Assembly: GCA_900554095.1 (NCBI GenBank)
Contig: USGC01000137.1
Coordinates: forward strand, 1-5,153
From: an uncultured bacterium
Lineage (GTDB): Bacteria; Cyanobacteriota; Vampirovibrionia; Gastranaerophilales; Gastranaerophilaceae
Length of the DNA: 5,153 bases
Direction: 5' to 3'
In this document: piece after piece, positions 1-5,118 of the stretch
How positions within the stretch are numbered: the stretch's first letter is position 1
Layout: each line of letters begins with the position of its first letter
Notes under the pieces: generated by a model
Told to the model about the DNA's origin: nothing
Databases searched by the model: none
The model's input: the letters and a program-made list of their open reading frames with translations, nothing else
Program-made: the position numbers and the translations under genes

Positions 1-11
1 GCCACGTCCCG
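1..11 (-). tRNA. Possible 5' end of a second tRNA (partial, window edge)
   Basis: Read on the minus strand from position 11, the sequence is CGGGACGTGGC. It fits a tRNA 5' end: a 7-nt acceptor half (CGGGACG) followed by T8, G9, G10 and C11 in their standard places. A tRNA beginning with C1 is typical of tRNA-Pro, so a tandem tRNA-Pro is the first guess; fMet or Leu types are not excluded. It would lie 22 nt downstream of the complete tRNA-Pro in the same direction. Only 11 nt are visible, so this is a suggestion. Confidence 0.3.
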
Positions 12-33
12 ATTTTTGGATTTTATTTAAAAA

Positions 34-107
34 TCGGAATGACAGGATTTGAACCTGCGACCCCCGCGACCCGAACACGGTGCGCTACCAAGCTGCGCTA
101 CATTCCG
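34..107 (-). tRNA. tRNA-Pro, anticodon CGG
   Basis: This is a complete cloverleaf on the minus strand. The acceptor stem CGGAATG/CATTCCG pairs in all 7 positions. The D arm is GCGC-AGCTTGGTA-GCGC. The anticodon stem CCGTG/CGCGG has one G-U pair, and its loop TTCGGGT puts anticodon CGG (reading CCG) at positions 71-73, followed by G37. The variable loop is GGGTC. The T arm is GCAGG-TTCAAAT-CCTGT. The discriminator is A (position 34). The 3' CCA is not encoded, since the next bases are TTT, so CCA must be added by tRNA nucleotidyltransferase. C1-G72 and A73 are the usual proline identity elements. The nearest good promoter lies at 220-248, which would give a 5' leader of about 107 nt removed by RNase P. 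Confidence 0.96.
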
Positions 108-135
108 ACGTTACACTTTATTCTTTTTTTAATTT

Positions 136-214
136 GCCGCGCAGCCTCTGGGGACTACGAGCGAAAACAACAATCTGTTGTTTTCTTTTAATGGAATACC
201 TCAGCTGCACCCGC
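136..214 (-). ncRNA. Candidate structured leader or small RNA upstream of tRNA-Pro
   Basis: This GC-rich patch lies in an otherwise very AT-rich gap, downstream of a strong minus-strand promoter whose predicted start (about 213-215) coincides with the first base of a closing stem. Bases 214-204 (GCGGGTGCAGC) pair with 145-136 (GCTGCGCGGC): seven consecutive pairs (204-210 with 145-139, one G-U), a small GG/G internal loop and two more pairs. Inside, 185-176 (GAAAACAACA) pairs perfectly with 172-163 (TGTTGTTTTC) around a 3-nt loop. Between the two helices CTGAGG and CCCCAG can pair partly. This is a long bulged rod with a terminal hairpin. It may be the leader of the tRNA transcript or an independent small RNA; no T-tract terminator follows before the tRNA. 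It matches no RNA family I recognise. The structure is read by eye, without an energy calculation. Confidence 0.35.
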
Positions 215-219
215 TTTAA

Positions 220-248
220 ATCTTATCACTCTCATTTTTTTATGTCAA
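220..248 (-). promoter_or_regulatory. Sigma-70 type promoter, consensus -35 and extended -10
   Basis: On the minus strand the -35 is a perfect TTGACA (248-243), followed by a 17-nt spacer and the -10 TAAGAT (225-220), with a TGA just before it that forms an extended -10. The predicted start is at about 213-215. It sits directly after the stop codon of the matrixin-like gene and points at the structured segment and tRNA-Pro, so it most likely drives the tRNA transcript. Confidence 0.65.
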
Positions 249-251
249 TCT

Positions 252-824
252 TTATTTTTTATCTCGCTCTGGTGTTAATGTGTATTTTTGCTTAATTTTT
301 TGTCGGTCTATATCAGTCGGGCTCTTTAATTTTCCGCTGCATTGGTAATTCATTACTGAACTATAAGTCTCTGCGTCCTGAGTTACCTTATCAAATCCCA
401 GTATATATCCGACTTCCATTAATGCGCTTTCATATATTTTGTCATCCGTATAGTCTTTTCCTTCTGAATTTTTTGTATGCACTGTTACATCAGCTCGATA
501 CAAAAAACCTACGCGCATATCACGAAAATATCCGACTGTTTCATATCTCTGTGCTGTAACAGCTTGCGCATTATTTGCCTCATCTATCGTAACTATTACT
601 GATGCATTTTTTGAAGCTTGTTTACTGGTCATATATCTGAACCTTACGGCGCCATTAGACGCACCAGCCCAGGCATTGAATGCACGTTGAATTACTGCTG
701 ATTTCGCATTATCAGGAGGCAAATACACCTGAATCGGTATAACATCCCATCTTGGCAAGTCATAAGCCTTAACGCTGCTTGCAAATAATAACAATGTTCC
801 TAGTAAAAATAATATCTTCTTCAT
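252..824 (-). CDS. Secreted matrixin-fold protein with a degenerate zinc site (probable pseudopeptidase)
   Basis: The protein is 190 aa with a clear N-terminal signal peptide: a KK start, a hydrophobic core at residues 4-17 and a likely cut after VKA at residue 20, so it should be exported. The mature part follows the catalytic domain of matrixin (M10-like) metallopeptidases. PRWDVIPIQVYL (24-35) is an opening strand, then comes an AFNAW helix (48-52), then GAVRFRYMTS and ASVIVTIDE (74-82) strands. ALMEVGYILGFDK (134-146) aligns with the HExxHxxGxxH helix, SVMNY (156-160) is the Met-turn, and SPTDIDRQKIKQKY (168-181) is the closing helix. All three zinc histidines are replaced (M136, Y140, K146), while the catalytic glutamate E137, G139, G143 and the Met-turn remain. 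Peptidase activity by the usual mechanism is therefore unlikely; a binding, inhibitory or structural role is possible. The domain has one cysteine (C162). The frame is intact, so it is not a broken gene. There is no Shine-Dalgarno before the ATG; see the adjacent promoter. Confidence 0.8.
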   Translation of the reverse strand: MKKILFLLGTLLLFASSVKAYDLPRWDVIPIQVYLPPDNAKSAVIQRAFNAWAGASNGAVRFRYMTSKQASKNASVIVTIDEANNAQAVTAQRYETVGYFRDMRVGFLYRADVTVHTKNSEGKDYTDDKIYESALMEVGYILGFDKVTQDAETYSSVMNYQCSGKLKSPTDIDRQKIKQKYTLTPERDKK

Positions 825-831
825 ACTTATT

Positions 832-837
832 ATTATA
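832..837 (-). promoter_or_regulatory. Extended -10 element of the matrixin-like gene
   Basis: The minus strand reads TGTTATAAT, a TGn extended -10 with a perfect TATAAT at 837-832. Only 7 nt separate it from the ATG, so transcription would begin at about 824-825, at the start codon. No ribosome-binding site is present (AATAAGT precedes ATG), which agrees with a leaderless mRNA. No good -35 exists at 16-18 nt, and in AT-rich DNA a TATAAT can arise by chance. Confidence 0.45.
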
Positions 838-895
838 ACACATAAAATTTAAATTGAAAAGTAAATCGTCCGGTTATAGGTATTGAAATTTACAT

Positions 896-943
896 TTGTT
901 TAAACTATTGTTATTTTAGCATAATTATAATTATTTGAGGGAG
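896..943 (+). promoter_or_regulatory. Weak promoter and Shine-Dalgarno of the SEC-C gene
   Basis: The ribosome-binding site is clear: GAGGGAG at 937-943, 5 nt before ATG 949, which supports that start. The promoter is less certain. TTGTTT (896-901), an 18-nt spacer and CATAAT (920-925) is one reading; TATAAT at 926-931 is another but would start transcription inside the Shine-Dalgarno. The stretch 921-934 (ATAATTATAATTAT) is a perfect 14-bp palindrome, although it is only A and T. The whole gap 825-948 holds no gene. Confidence 0.4.
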
Positions 944-948
944 ACTAA

Positions 949-2238
949 ATGCTTATTCAAGAAGAATTAAAAGTGATTAATGATGTAATTAAAGATTTGG
1001 CTGTTTTTATCAGGACAGATGATTTGGTGAAGCCGGATTTTCTGGAATACATAAAAACAATTGGTGCAGGTTCTGACGGCTCTGTGCAATTCCAGGCCGC
1101 ATGCTTCAATTACATCTTTGAAAGAAACCTTGGACAAGATCACAAAAGCATTTTTGATTTATACCTTGAACGCACTAAAAAATTACCTGCTGAAACTAAA
1201 AATATAATCGAAGCTTTAAAAAAATCTTTATCTTCGGTTTTTAAAGTTAAAAGAATTCTTAAAAACGGATTTGATTTATATAATATTATTAATGAGAAAA
1301 ATTACGAAGCGCAGTCGCTTGTAAAAATGACTTCATTCCGCGGTATCGGCATAGGACAGTTTGTTGTTGCAAGAATTTTTAATTTCCAAAAAAGCTACTA
1401 CCTGCTGGAAATCTCAGGAGTCTTGTCTTCAGCCAAACGCGATGAAGCATACAGATACGCAGTCGCAAAAATCGTCCAAAACCCGGAACTGGTATACATT
1501 GACAATCCTGAAAAACAAAAAGAGATCGAACAAGAAGTAAATTCAATATATGAGAAGTTCATTGAATTTTTCAATACTGACGAAATTATTACTACAAACA
1601 AATTTGCTGATGATTTAATCGGGATTTTCAATGACTTCGCTGAAACCGGTGAAAAAGCGGATTACCAGGATAAAGTTATTTTGCCTGAAGTTTACAGGTA
1701 CTTTGATGTTAAGGAATTTAATAACAGTTACAATAACTTTTTAGAAAATTCTCTTGGCGGATTTTCATCGCACGAAGAGGTTTACGATGTCGGAATCCTC
1801 TTTGATAAAGAGCTTGGGCTTTATGCAATACCGTTTTACGGAACATTTAATAAAATTTTCGAGGCGCAAGACCCAGCGTCAATTGAAAATTACGATAAAT
1901 GTATAAACTACTTTTTAATGAATGATAAAATTTCAGCGAATTTGATAAAGAAAGTTGCTTCAAAACACGAAAATTTCATTGATGTCGTAAACAAAGTTTT
2001 AAATGCAAATTATACATTTGACGAGCTTTTTGAAAAATACAAATCGAAATATTTAGAAGACAAAATCTTTTCATCAACAACTGTTTTGTACAAATCAAAA
2101 GCATTTTCACAAACTTTAGGCATAATTGAAGAATACGAAGAGCGCCCCAAAATCGACACACAAAATGTAGGCCGTAACGATCCTTGTCCTTGCGGAAGCG
2201 GCAAAAAATTCAAAAAATGCTGCGGCGCTAATCTTTAA
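949..2238 (+). CDS. Uncharacterised protein with C-terminal SEC-C zinc motif
   Basis: The protein is 429 aa. The C-terminal 20 residues (about 407-426) are a textbook SEC-C motif: VGRNDPCPCGSGKK followed by FKKCCG, with C413, C415, C424 and C425 in the CxCx8CC zinc pattern. The motif is best known from the SecA C-tail, where it binds SecB and ribosomes, but it is also attached to many unrelated proteins. The first 400 residues are not SecA: there is no Walker motif, no signal peptide and no membrane segment. They look cytoplasmic, rich in helix, Lys, Glu, Phe and Asn, with a stretch near 280-304 (YDVGILFDKELGLYAIPFYG) that looks like beta strands, and a short charged linker (about 393-406) before the zinc tail. 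I do not recognise the N-terminal family. The start is fixed by a strong Shine-Dalgarno 5 nt upstream. The gene stands alone and converges on the XRE gene with 4 bp between the stops; no terminator hairpin is visible there. Confidence 0.88.
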   Translation: MLIQEELKVINDVIKDLAVFIRTDDLVKPDFLEYIKTIGAGSDGSVQFQAACFNYIFERNLGQDHKSIFDLYLERTKKLPAETKNIIEALKKSLSSVFKVKRILKNGFDLYNIINEKNYEAQSLVKMTSFRGIGIGQFVVARIFNFQKSYYLLEISGVLSSAKRDEAYRYAVAKIVQNPELVYIDNPEKQKEIEQEVNSIYEKFIEFFNTDEIITTNKFADDLIGIFNDFAETGEKADYQDKVILPEVYRYFDVKEFNNSYNNFLENSLGGFSSHEEVYDVGILFDKELGLYAIPFYGTFNKIFEAQDPASIENYDKCINYFLMNDKISANLIKKVASKHENFIDVVNKVLNANYTFDELFEKYKSKYLEDKIFSSTTVLYKSKAFSQTLGIIEEYEERPKIDTQNVGRNDPCPCGSGKKFKKCCGANL

Positions 2239-2242
2239 TTAA

Positions 2243-2461
2243 TTATTTATTTTGATAAAGTTCTTCAAATTTCAAATTTAAAACATTTAAAATAGGAATA
2301 AGAGTGGAAATTCGCATATCAATTAGGCCATTTTCAATTTTTGAAATGTGTTGTCTTTGTAAACCTGAAAGTTCAGCTAATCCTTCTTGAGAGAGGCCTG
2401 CACGGTTTCTTTCAGCCCTGAGGTTGTCTCCTATTTGTTTATTTATATCAAAATTTTTCAT
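2243..2461 (-). CDS. XRE/Cro-C1 family helix-turn-helix regulator
   Basis: At 72 aa this is essentially a single HTH_3 domain. Helix 1 is about residues 7-20 (QIGDNLRAERNRAG). The helix-turn-helix is SQEGLAELSGL (24-34) followed by the recognition helix QRQHISKIENG (35-45). The tail STLIPILNVLNLKFEELY (52-69) is the family's usual fourth and fifth helix. No second domain for ligand, dimerisation or protease is present. It should bind a DNA operator as a dimer. It lies 2 bp after the recF stop codon on the same strand. The only purine-rich stretch, AGGA, overlaps the recF stop and touches the ATG, and GGAG lies 13 nt upstream, so translation by reinitiation from recF is likely. No promoter of its own is evident. 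No partner toxin is seen, so it need not be an antitoxin. Confidence 0.9.
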   Translation of the reverse strand: MKNFDINKQIGDNLRAERNRAGLSQEGLAELSGLQRQHISKIENGLIDMRISTLIPILNVLNLKFEELYQNK

Positions 2462-2463
2462 TC

Positions 2464-3567
2464 CTATTTCAGTGCTCCGTTTTCGATTTTGTAGATTTTT
2501 ACGTCTTTTAGAAACTCTTCTTCGAATAACACGGTGTCTACAGAGGTAATAATTGTTTGTGTCGCGTTTGTAATTGATTTTAAAAGATAATTCTGGCGGA
2601 TATCGTCCAACTCTGCCAGCACATCGTCTAAAAGCAATATGGGTTCATCACCTGTTTTTTCTGTTATAATATCGAGTTCTGACAATTTTAAGGCTAACAC
2701 TACCGTTCTTTGCTGGCCTTGAGAGGCAAATTTTGCGGCATTGTTACCATTTATAAAAAACAGAATATCATCTCGGTGCGGGCCGACACACGACTGTGCT
2801 CTGCGAATTTCTTCAATGCGGCGCTCATTGAGGGTGTTTTTAAATGCTAATAGGATTTCATCAAGCTCTGTTTCGCCATTCAAAAACGAGCAGTCATATG
2901 AAAGTTTCAAATCTTCTGTTTCTGAAATTATTCGATGTTTTTCGCGCGCTGTTTTTTCGATTTCTTTTAAAAACTTTTTTCTTAAATAAATTATGTTGCT
3001 TCCTGTTACGGCCAACTGTTCATTCAAAACATCCAGAAGCGTTTCATCCAACGTCGCGCCTTTGATTAGCTCTTTTAAAAAATTATTTTTTTGTATACGG
3101 ATTTTGTCGTATTTGGAAAGTCTTTCATCAAAAGCCGGATAGATTTGTGATATGGCTCTATCCAGCCAATCGCGCCTATCAGAAGGGTTTCCGCGGAGCA
3201 AAAGCAGGTCGTTTGTAGAAAAAAGAACAGTTTTTAAAACAGTTTTGAAATTTTTCGGAGTTGTTCTCATTCCGTTGACTTTTAATTCGCGCTTTTTCTC
3301 TTTTGAATAGCTGTAATTAAGCTCCACGGATGTATCTGCTTTTATAAGATTTGAGTGAATTTCCGCCAATTCCGCATTAAAGTTTATTATTTCAATATTA
3401 TTTGAAGTGCGTGGGCTTTTGAGGGCGGAGAGAAAAAATATGCTTTCTAAAATATTAGTTTTTCCCTGCGCGTTTTTGCCGACTATCAAAACCTTGTCAA
3501 AATCTAAATCTAAACTTAAATCTTCGCAATTTCTATAATTATTAAGCTCTAAATTCAAAAGTCTCAT
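2464..3567 (-). CDS. recF: DNA replication/repair protein RecF
   Basis: RecF is an SMC/ABC-like ATPase that, with RecO and RecR, loads RecA onto single-stranded gaps and helps restart stalled forks. From ATG 3567 the protein is 367 aa, normal for the family (E. coli 357). Visible motifs are the opening MRLLNLELNNYRN, Walker A GKNAQGKT (30-37), the RecF-typical VGPHRDDI (261-268), the ABC signature ASQGQQRT (281-288), and Walker B plus D-loop ILLLDDVLAELD (310-321). A longer reading beginning with TTG at 3585 adds MKYNYS, but the family begins with MxLxxLxLxNYRN, so the ATG is preferred. No Shine-Dalgarno precedes either start. The gene is upstream of and probably cotranscribed with the XRE regulator, and is not next to dnaN or gyrB. 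All catalytic motifs are intact. Confidence 0.96.
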   Translation of the reverse strand: MRLLNLELNNYRNCEDLSLDLDFDKVLIVGKNAQGKTNILESIFFLSALKSPRTSNNIEIINFNAELAEIHSNLIKADTSVELNYSYSKEKKRELKVNGMRTTPKNFKTVLKTVLFSTNDLLLLRGNPSDRRDWLDRAISQIYPAFDERLSKYDKIRIQKNNFLKELIKGATLDETLLDVLNEQLAVTGSNIIYLRKKFLKEIEKTAREKHRIISETEDLKLSYDCSFLNGETELDEILLAFKNTLNERRIEEIRRAQSCVGPHRDDILFFINGNNAAKFASQGQQRTVVLALKLSELDIITEKTGDEPILLLDDVLAELDDIRQNYLLKSITNATQTIITSVDTVLFEEEFLKDVKIYKIENGALK

Positions 3568-3573
3568 AGAGTA

Positions 3574-3579
3574 ATTATA
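3574..3579 (-). promoter_or_regulatory. -10 box of recF, placed for a leaderless transcript
   Basis: The minus strand has a perfect TATAAT (3579-3574) followed by TACTCT and then ATG (3567). Standard spacing puts the transcription start on the A of that ATG. There is no Shine-Dalgarno between or upstream, and no good -35 at 17 nt (TCAAAA). The same arrangement precedes the matrixin-like gene. The box could also be chance in AT-rich DNA. Confidence 0.45.
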
Positions 3580-3610
3580 CTTCAAACAAAGGATTATTTT
3601 GATTTATCTC

Positions 3611-3639
3611 TTGTTAAAATCTTATAAATAAGGTAAAAT
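3611..3639 (+). promoter_or_regulatory. Sigma-70 promoter of the small gene-pilT unit
   Basis: TTGTTA (3611-3616), a 17-nt spacer and TAAAAT (3634-3639) match four and five of the six consensus bases. The start would be near 3646, leaving a leader of about 22 nt that contains the Shine-Dalgarno GAGG (3658-3661), 6 nt before ATG 3668. It diverges from the recF promoter within the same 100-bp gap. Confidence 0.5.
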
Positions 3640-3667
3640 ATTTTTGTAAAGAGTATAGAGGTATATA

Positions 3668-3919
3668 ATGCTGCCAATTATTACAGAAGAAACAGCCGCT
3701 GCGACCTTTTCGGAAATTTTTAAAGATATGCCGGCCTGGCGCAAAAAAATGATTCATTATATAAAAGATGAAAATCCGGAAATTAATACAGCAATAATTG
3801 AAGCTGCTAACAATACCAGCTTAGACCCTAAAGCCGTTGCACTCGGCGCCTATATGACTTACACATTGCTTGAATTGGCAATGAAAGAAAATGATGCTTT
3901 AATGAACTTTACAGAATAG
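3668..3919 (+). CDS. Small helical protein of unknown function, upstream of pilT
   Basis: The protein is 83 aa, supported by a Shine-Dalgarno (GAGG, 6 nt upstream), a plausible promoter and its position 22 bp before pilT. It appears almost entirely helical. An acidic/Ala N-terminal part (EETAAATFSEIFKDM) is followed by a basic MPAWRKKMIHYIKDE stretch (about 20-34). Then comes a central ENPEINTAIIEAANNTSLD, and a hydrophobic helix ending AVALGAYMTYTLLELAM (56-72), which looks amphipathic rather than membrane-spanning. There is no signal peptide, no cysteine and no known motif. I do not recognise the family. Cotranscription with pilT makes a link to pilus retraction possible, but nothing in the sequence itself shows it. 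Confidence 0.8.
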   Translation: MLPIITEETAAATFSEIFKDMPAWRKKMIHYIKDENPEINTAIIEAANNTSLDPKAVALGAYMTYTLLELAMKENDALMNFTE

Positions 3920-3941
3920 AATTTAAAGGCAGGTTAAAAAG

Positions 3942-5009
3942 ATGTTAATAGAAGAATTATTGGAAAAACTTGTAAAAGAAGGCGGAAGTGATTTGCACAT
4001 CTCAAGCGGGCTTCCTCCGGCAATAAGAATTGACGGTAAACTTACACGTGTTGAAATGGAAGCGTTGTCTCCCGATGATGTTGAAGCTCTTTTATTCCCA
4101 ATGCTCTCAAACGATCAGAGAAGAAAGCTTGAACAAGAATGGGAATTAGACTTTTCATACGGTATTGAAGGGTTAAGCCGTTTCCGTGTAAACTTCTATA
4201 AAGATAAGGGCAACTATGCAGCCGCTTTCCGTACAATTACAGACAAAGTTCCTTCATTTGAACAGTTAGGGCTTCCTGAAATTGTCAGAATAACGGCCGA
4301 CAAACCGCGCGGACTTGTTCTTGTTACAGGCCCTACAGGTTCTGGTAAATCAACAACACTTGCAGCGATGATTGACTATATTAATTCAACAAAAGCAGAG
4401 CACATTCTAACAATCGAAGATCCGATAGAATTCGTTCACACATCAAAGAAAAGCATTATTCACCAGCGTGAACTCGGCATGGATACACGCTCATTTGCAA
4501 ACGCTCTTAAATCCGCACTCCGTGAAGACCCTGACATCATACTCGTAGGTGAGATGCGTGATCACGAAACAATTGCTTTAGCTTTGACAGCAGCAGAAAC
4601 GGGCCACTTGGTATTCGGAACACTTCACACTTCATCAGCTTCCCAAACCATCGACCGTATCATCGACGTATTTCCGGAAGGCCAGCAACAACAAATTCGT
4701 GTTCAATTGGCAAACTCGCTTGTTGCAGTATTTTCACAAACTCTTTTGCCCAAAACACTTCCAAACGGCATGAAAAAAGGCCGCGTAATGGCGCAAGAAA
4801 TCATGCTTGTTACACCAGCAGTCGCAAACCTTGTTAGAGAAGCAAAAGCCGCACAGATTTATTCTACAATTCAGATGAACCAGGGCATAGGTATGCAAAC
4901 CCTTGAGATGGCACTTGCTAAGCTATACAAAGACGGGGTTGTTACTCTTGAAGATGCTCTTTCAAGAACCTCACGACCGGATGAATTTAAACGAATGATA
5001 GAAGTATAA
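3942..5009 (+). CDS. pilT: Type IV pilus retraction ATPase PilT
   Basis: PilT is a cytoplasmic hexameric ATPase that docks on the inner-membrane platform (PilC) and drives pilus disassembly, giving retraction and twitching and often DNA uptake. The 355-aa length suits the family (about 345). The N-terminal PAS-like domain is about residues 1-100 (GGSDLHISSGLPP at 14-26 is typical). It is followed by Walker A GPTGSGKST (130-138), the Asp box TIEDPIEF (157-164), Walker B DPDIILVGEMRD (196-207, catalytic E204) and the His box TGHLVFGTLHT (220-230). AVANLVRE (293-300) matches the AIRNLIRE signature that marks PilT rather than the extension ATPase PilB, and QIYSTIQMNQGIGMQTLEMAL follows as in other PilTs. 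PilU is an alternative but less likely. AAAGGCAGG lies 8-12 nt before the ATG. It is the second gene of a two-gene unit ended by a strong terminator; no other pilus gene is in the window. Confidence 0.95.
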   Translation: MLIEELLEKLVKEGGSDLHISSGLPPAIRIDGKLTRVEMEALSPDDVEALLFPMLSNDQRRKLEQEWELDFSYGIEGLSRFRVNFYKDKGNYAAAFRTITDKVPSFEQLGLPEIVRITADKPRGLVLVTGPTGSGKSTTLAAMIDYINSTKAEHILTIEDPIEFVHTSKKSIIHQRELGMDTRSFANALKSALREDPDIILVGEMRDHETIALALTAAETGHLVFGTLHTSSASQTIDRIIDVFPEGQQQQIRVQLANSLVAVFSQTLLPKTLPNGMKKGRVMAQEIMLVTPAVANLVREAKAAQIYSTIQMNQGIGMQTLEMALAKLYKDGVVTLEDALSRTSRPDEFKRMIEV

Positions 5010-5010
5010 C

Positions 5011-5046
5011 AAAATCCCCTCCGGCAAATTACGGAGGGGATTTTTT
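5011..5046 (+). terminator. Rho-independent terminator after pilT
   Basis: A 13-bp perfect stem (AAAATCCCCTCCG at 5011-5023 with CGGAGGGGATTTT at 5032-5044) encloses an 8-nt loop and ends in a six-T tract (5041-5046), starting 1 nt after the pilT stop codon. The A-run on the left side would let it also work on the minus strand. Confidence 0.95.
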
Positions 5047-5065
5047 ATATAATGCTCTCTATCTC

Positions 5066-5094
5066 TTGAAAACTTTTAAAAGACATGTTATAAT
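5066..5094 (+). promoter_or_regulatory. Strong sigma-70 promoter of the gene at the right edge
   Basis: TTGAAA (5066-5071), a 17-nt spacer and a perfect TATAAT (5089-5094) preceded by TGT (extended -10). The predicted start is near 5101, just before the Shine-Dalgarno AAGGAG (5104-5109). It follows the pilT terminator, so it begins an independent transcript. Confidence 0.75.
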
Positions 5095-5118
5095 GGAGTT
5101 AAAAAGGAGTTATGAATT

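Noticed and set aside
163..189. The 10-bp hairpin read as a plus-strand terminator
   Set aside because: TTTTCTTTT follows it on the plus strand, but no plus-strand gene ends here and the stem is A/T-rich; a part in the minus-strand RNA fits better.
188..235. A 15-codon minus-strand frame (MRVIRFKAGAAEVFH)
   Set aside because: It lies within the promoter spacer and -10, so the predicted transcript would begin inside it; there is no Shine-Dalgarno.
80..295. A 71-codon plus-strand frame across the tRNA and the gap
   Set aside because: It starts inside the tRNA, runs antisense to the matrixin gene end, has no ribosome-binding site, and its composition looks like translated non-coding AT-rich DNA.
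252..824. Annotation as an active metalloprotease
   Set aside because: The fold is matrixin-like but none of the three histidine zinc ligands is present.
898..934. Palindromes GTTTAAAC (898-905) and ATAATTATAATTAT (921-934) as operators
   Set aside because: Short A/T-rich palindromes are expected by chance here, and no second copy or matching regulator supports them.
1398..2213. Minus-strand frames of 61-77 codons inside the SEC-C gene
   Set aside because: They are antisense to a well-supported gene, without ribosome sites or protein-like features.
2243..2461. XRE gene as the antitoxin of a toxin-antitoxin pair
   Set aside because: Neither neighbour is a toxin: one side is recF and the other a 429-aa SEC-C protein transcribed in the opposite direction.
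2741..3065. Plus-strand frames of 73-82 codons inside recF
   Set aside because: They are antisense to recF, whose motifs in that region are intact and conserved.
4042..4236. A 64-codon minus-strand frame inside pilT
   Set aside because: It is antisense to the conserved N-terminal domain of PilT and has no independent signals.
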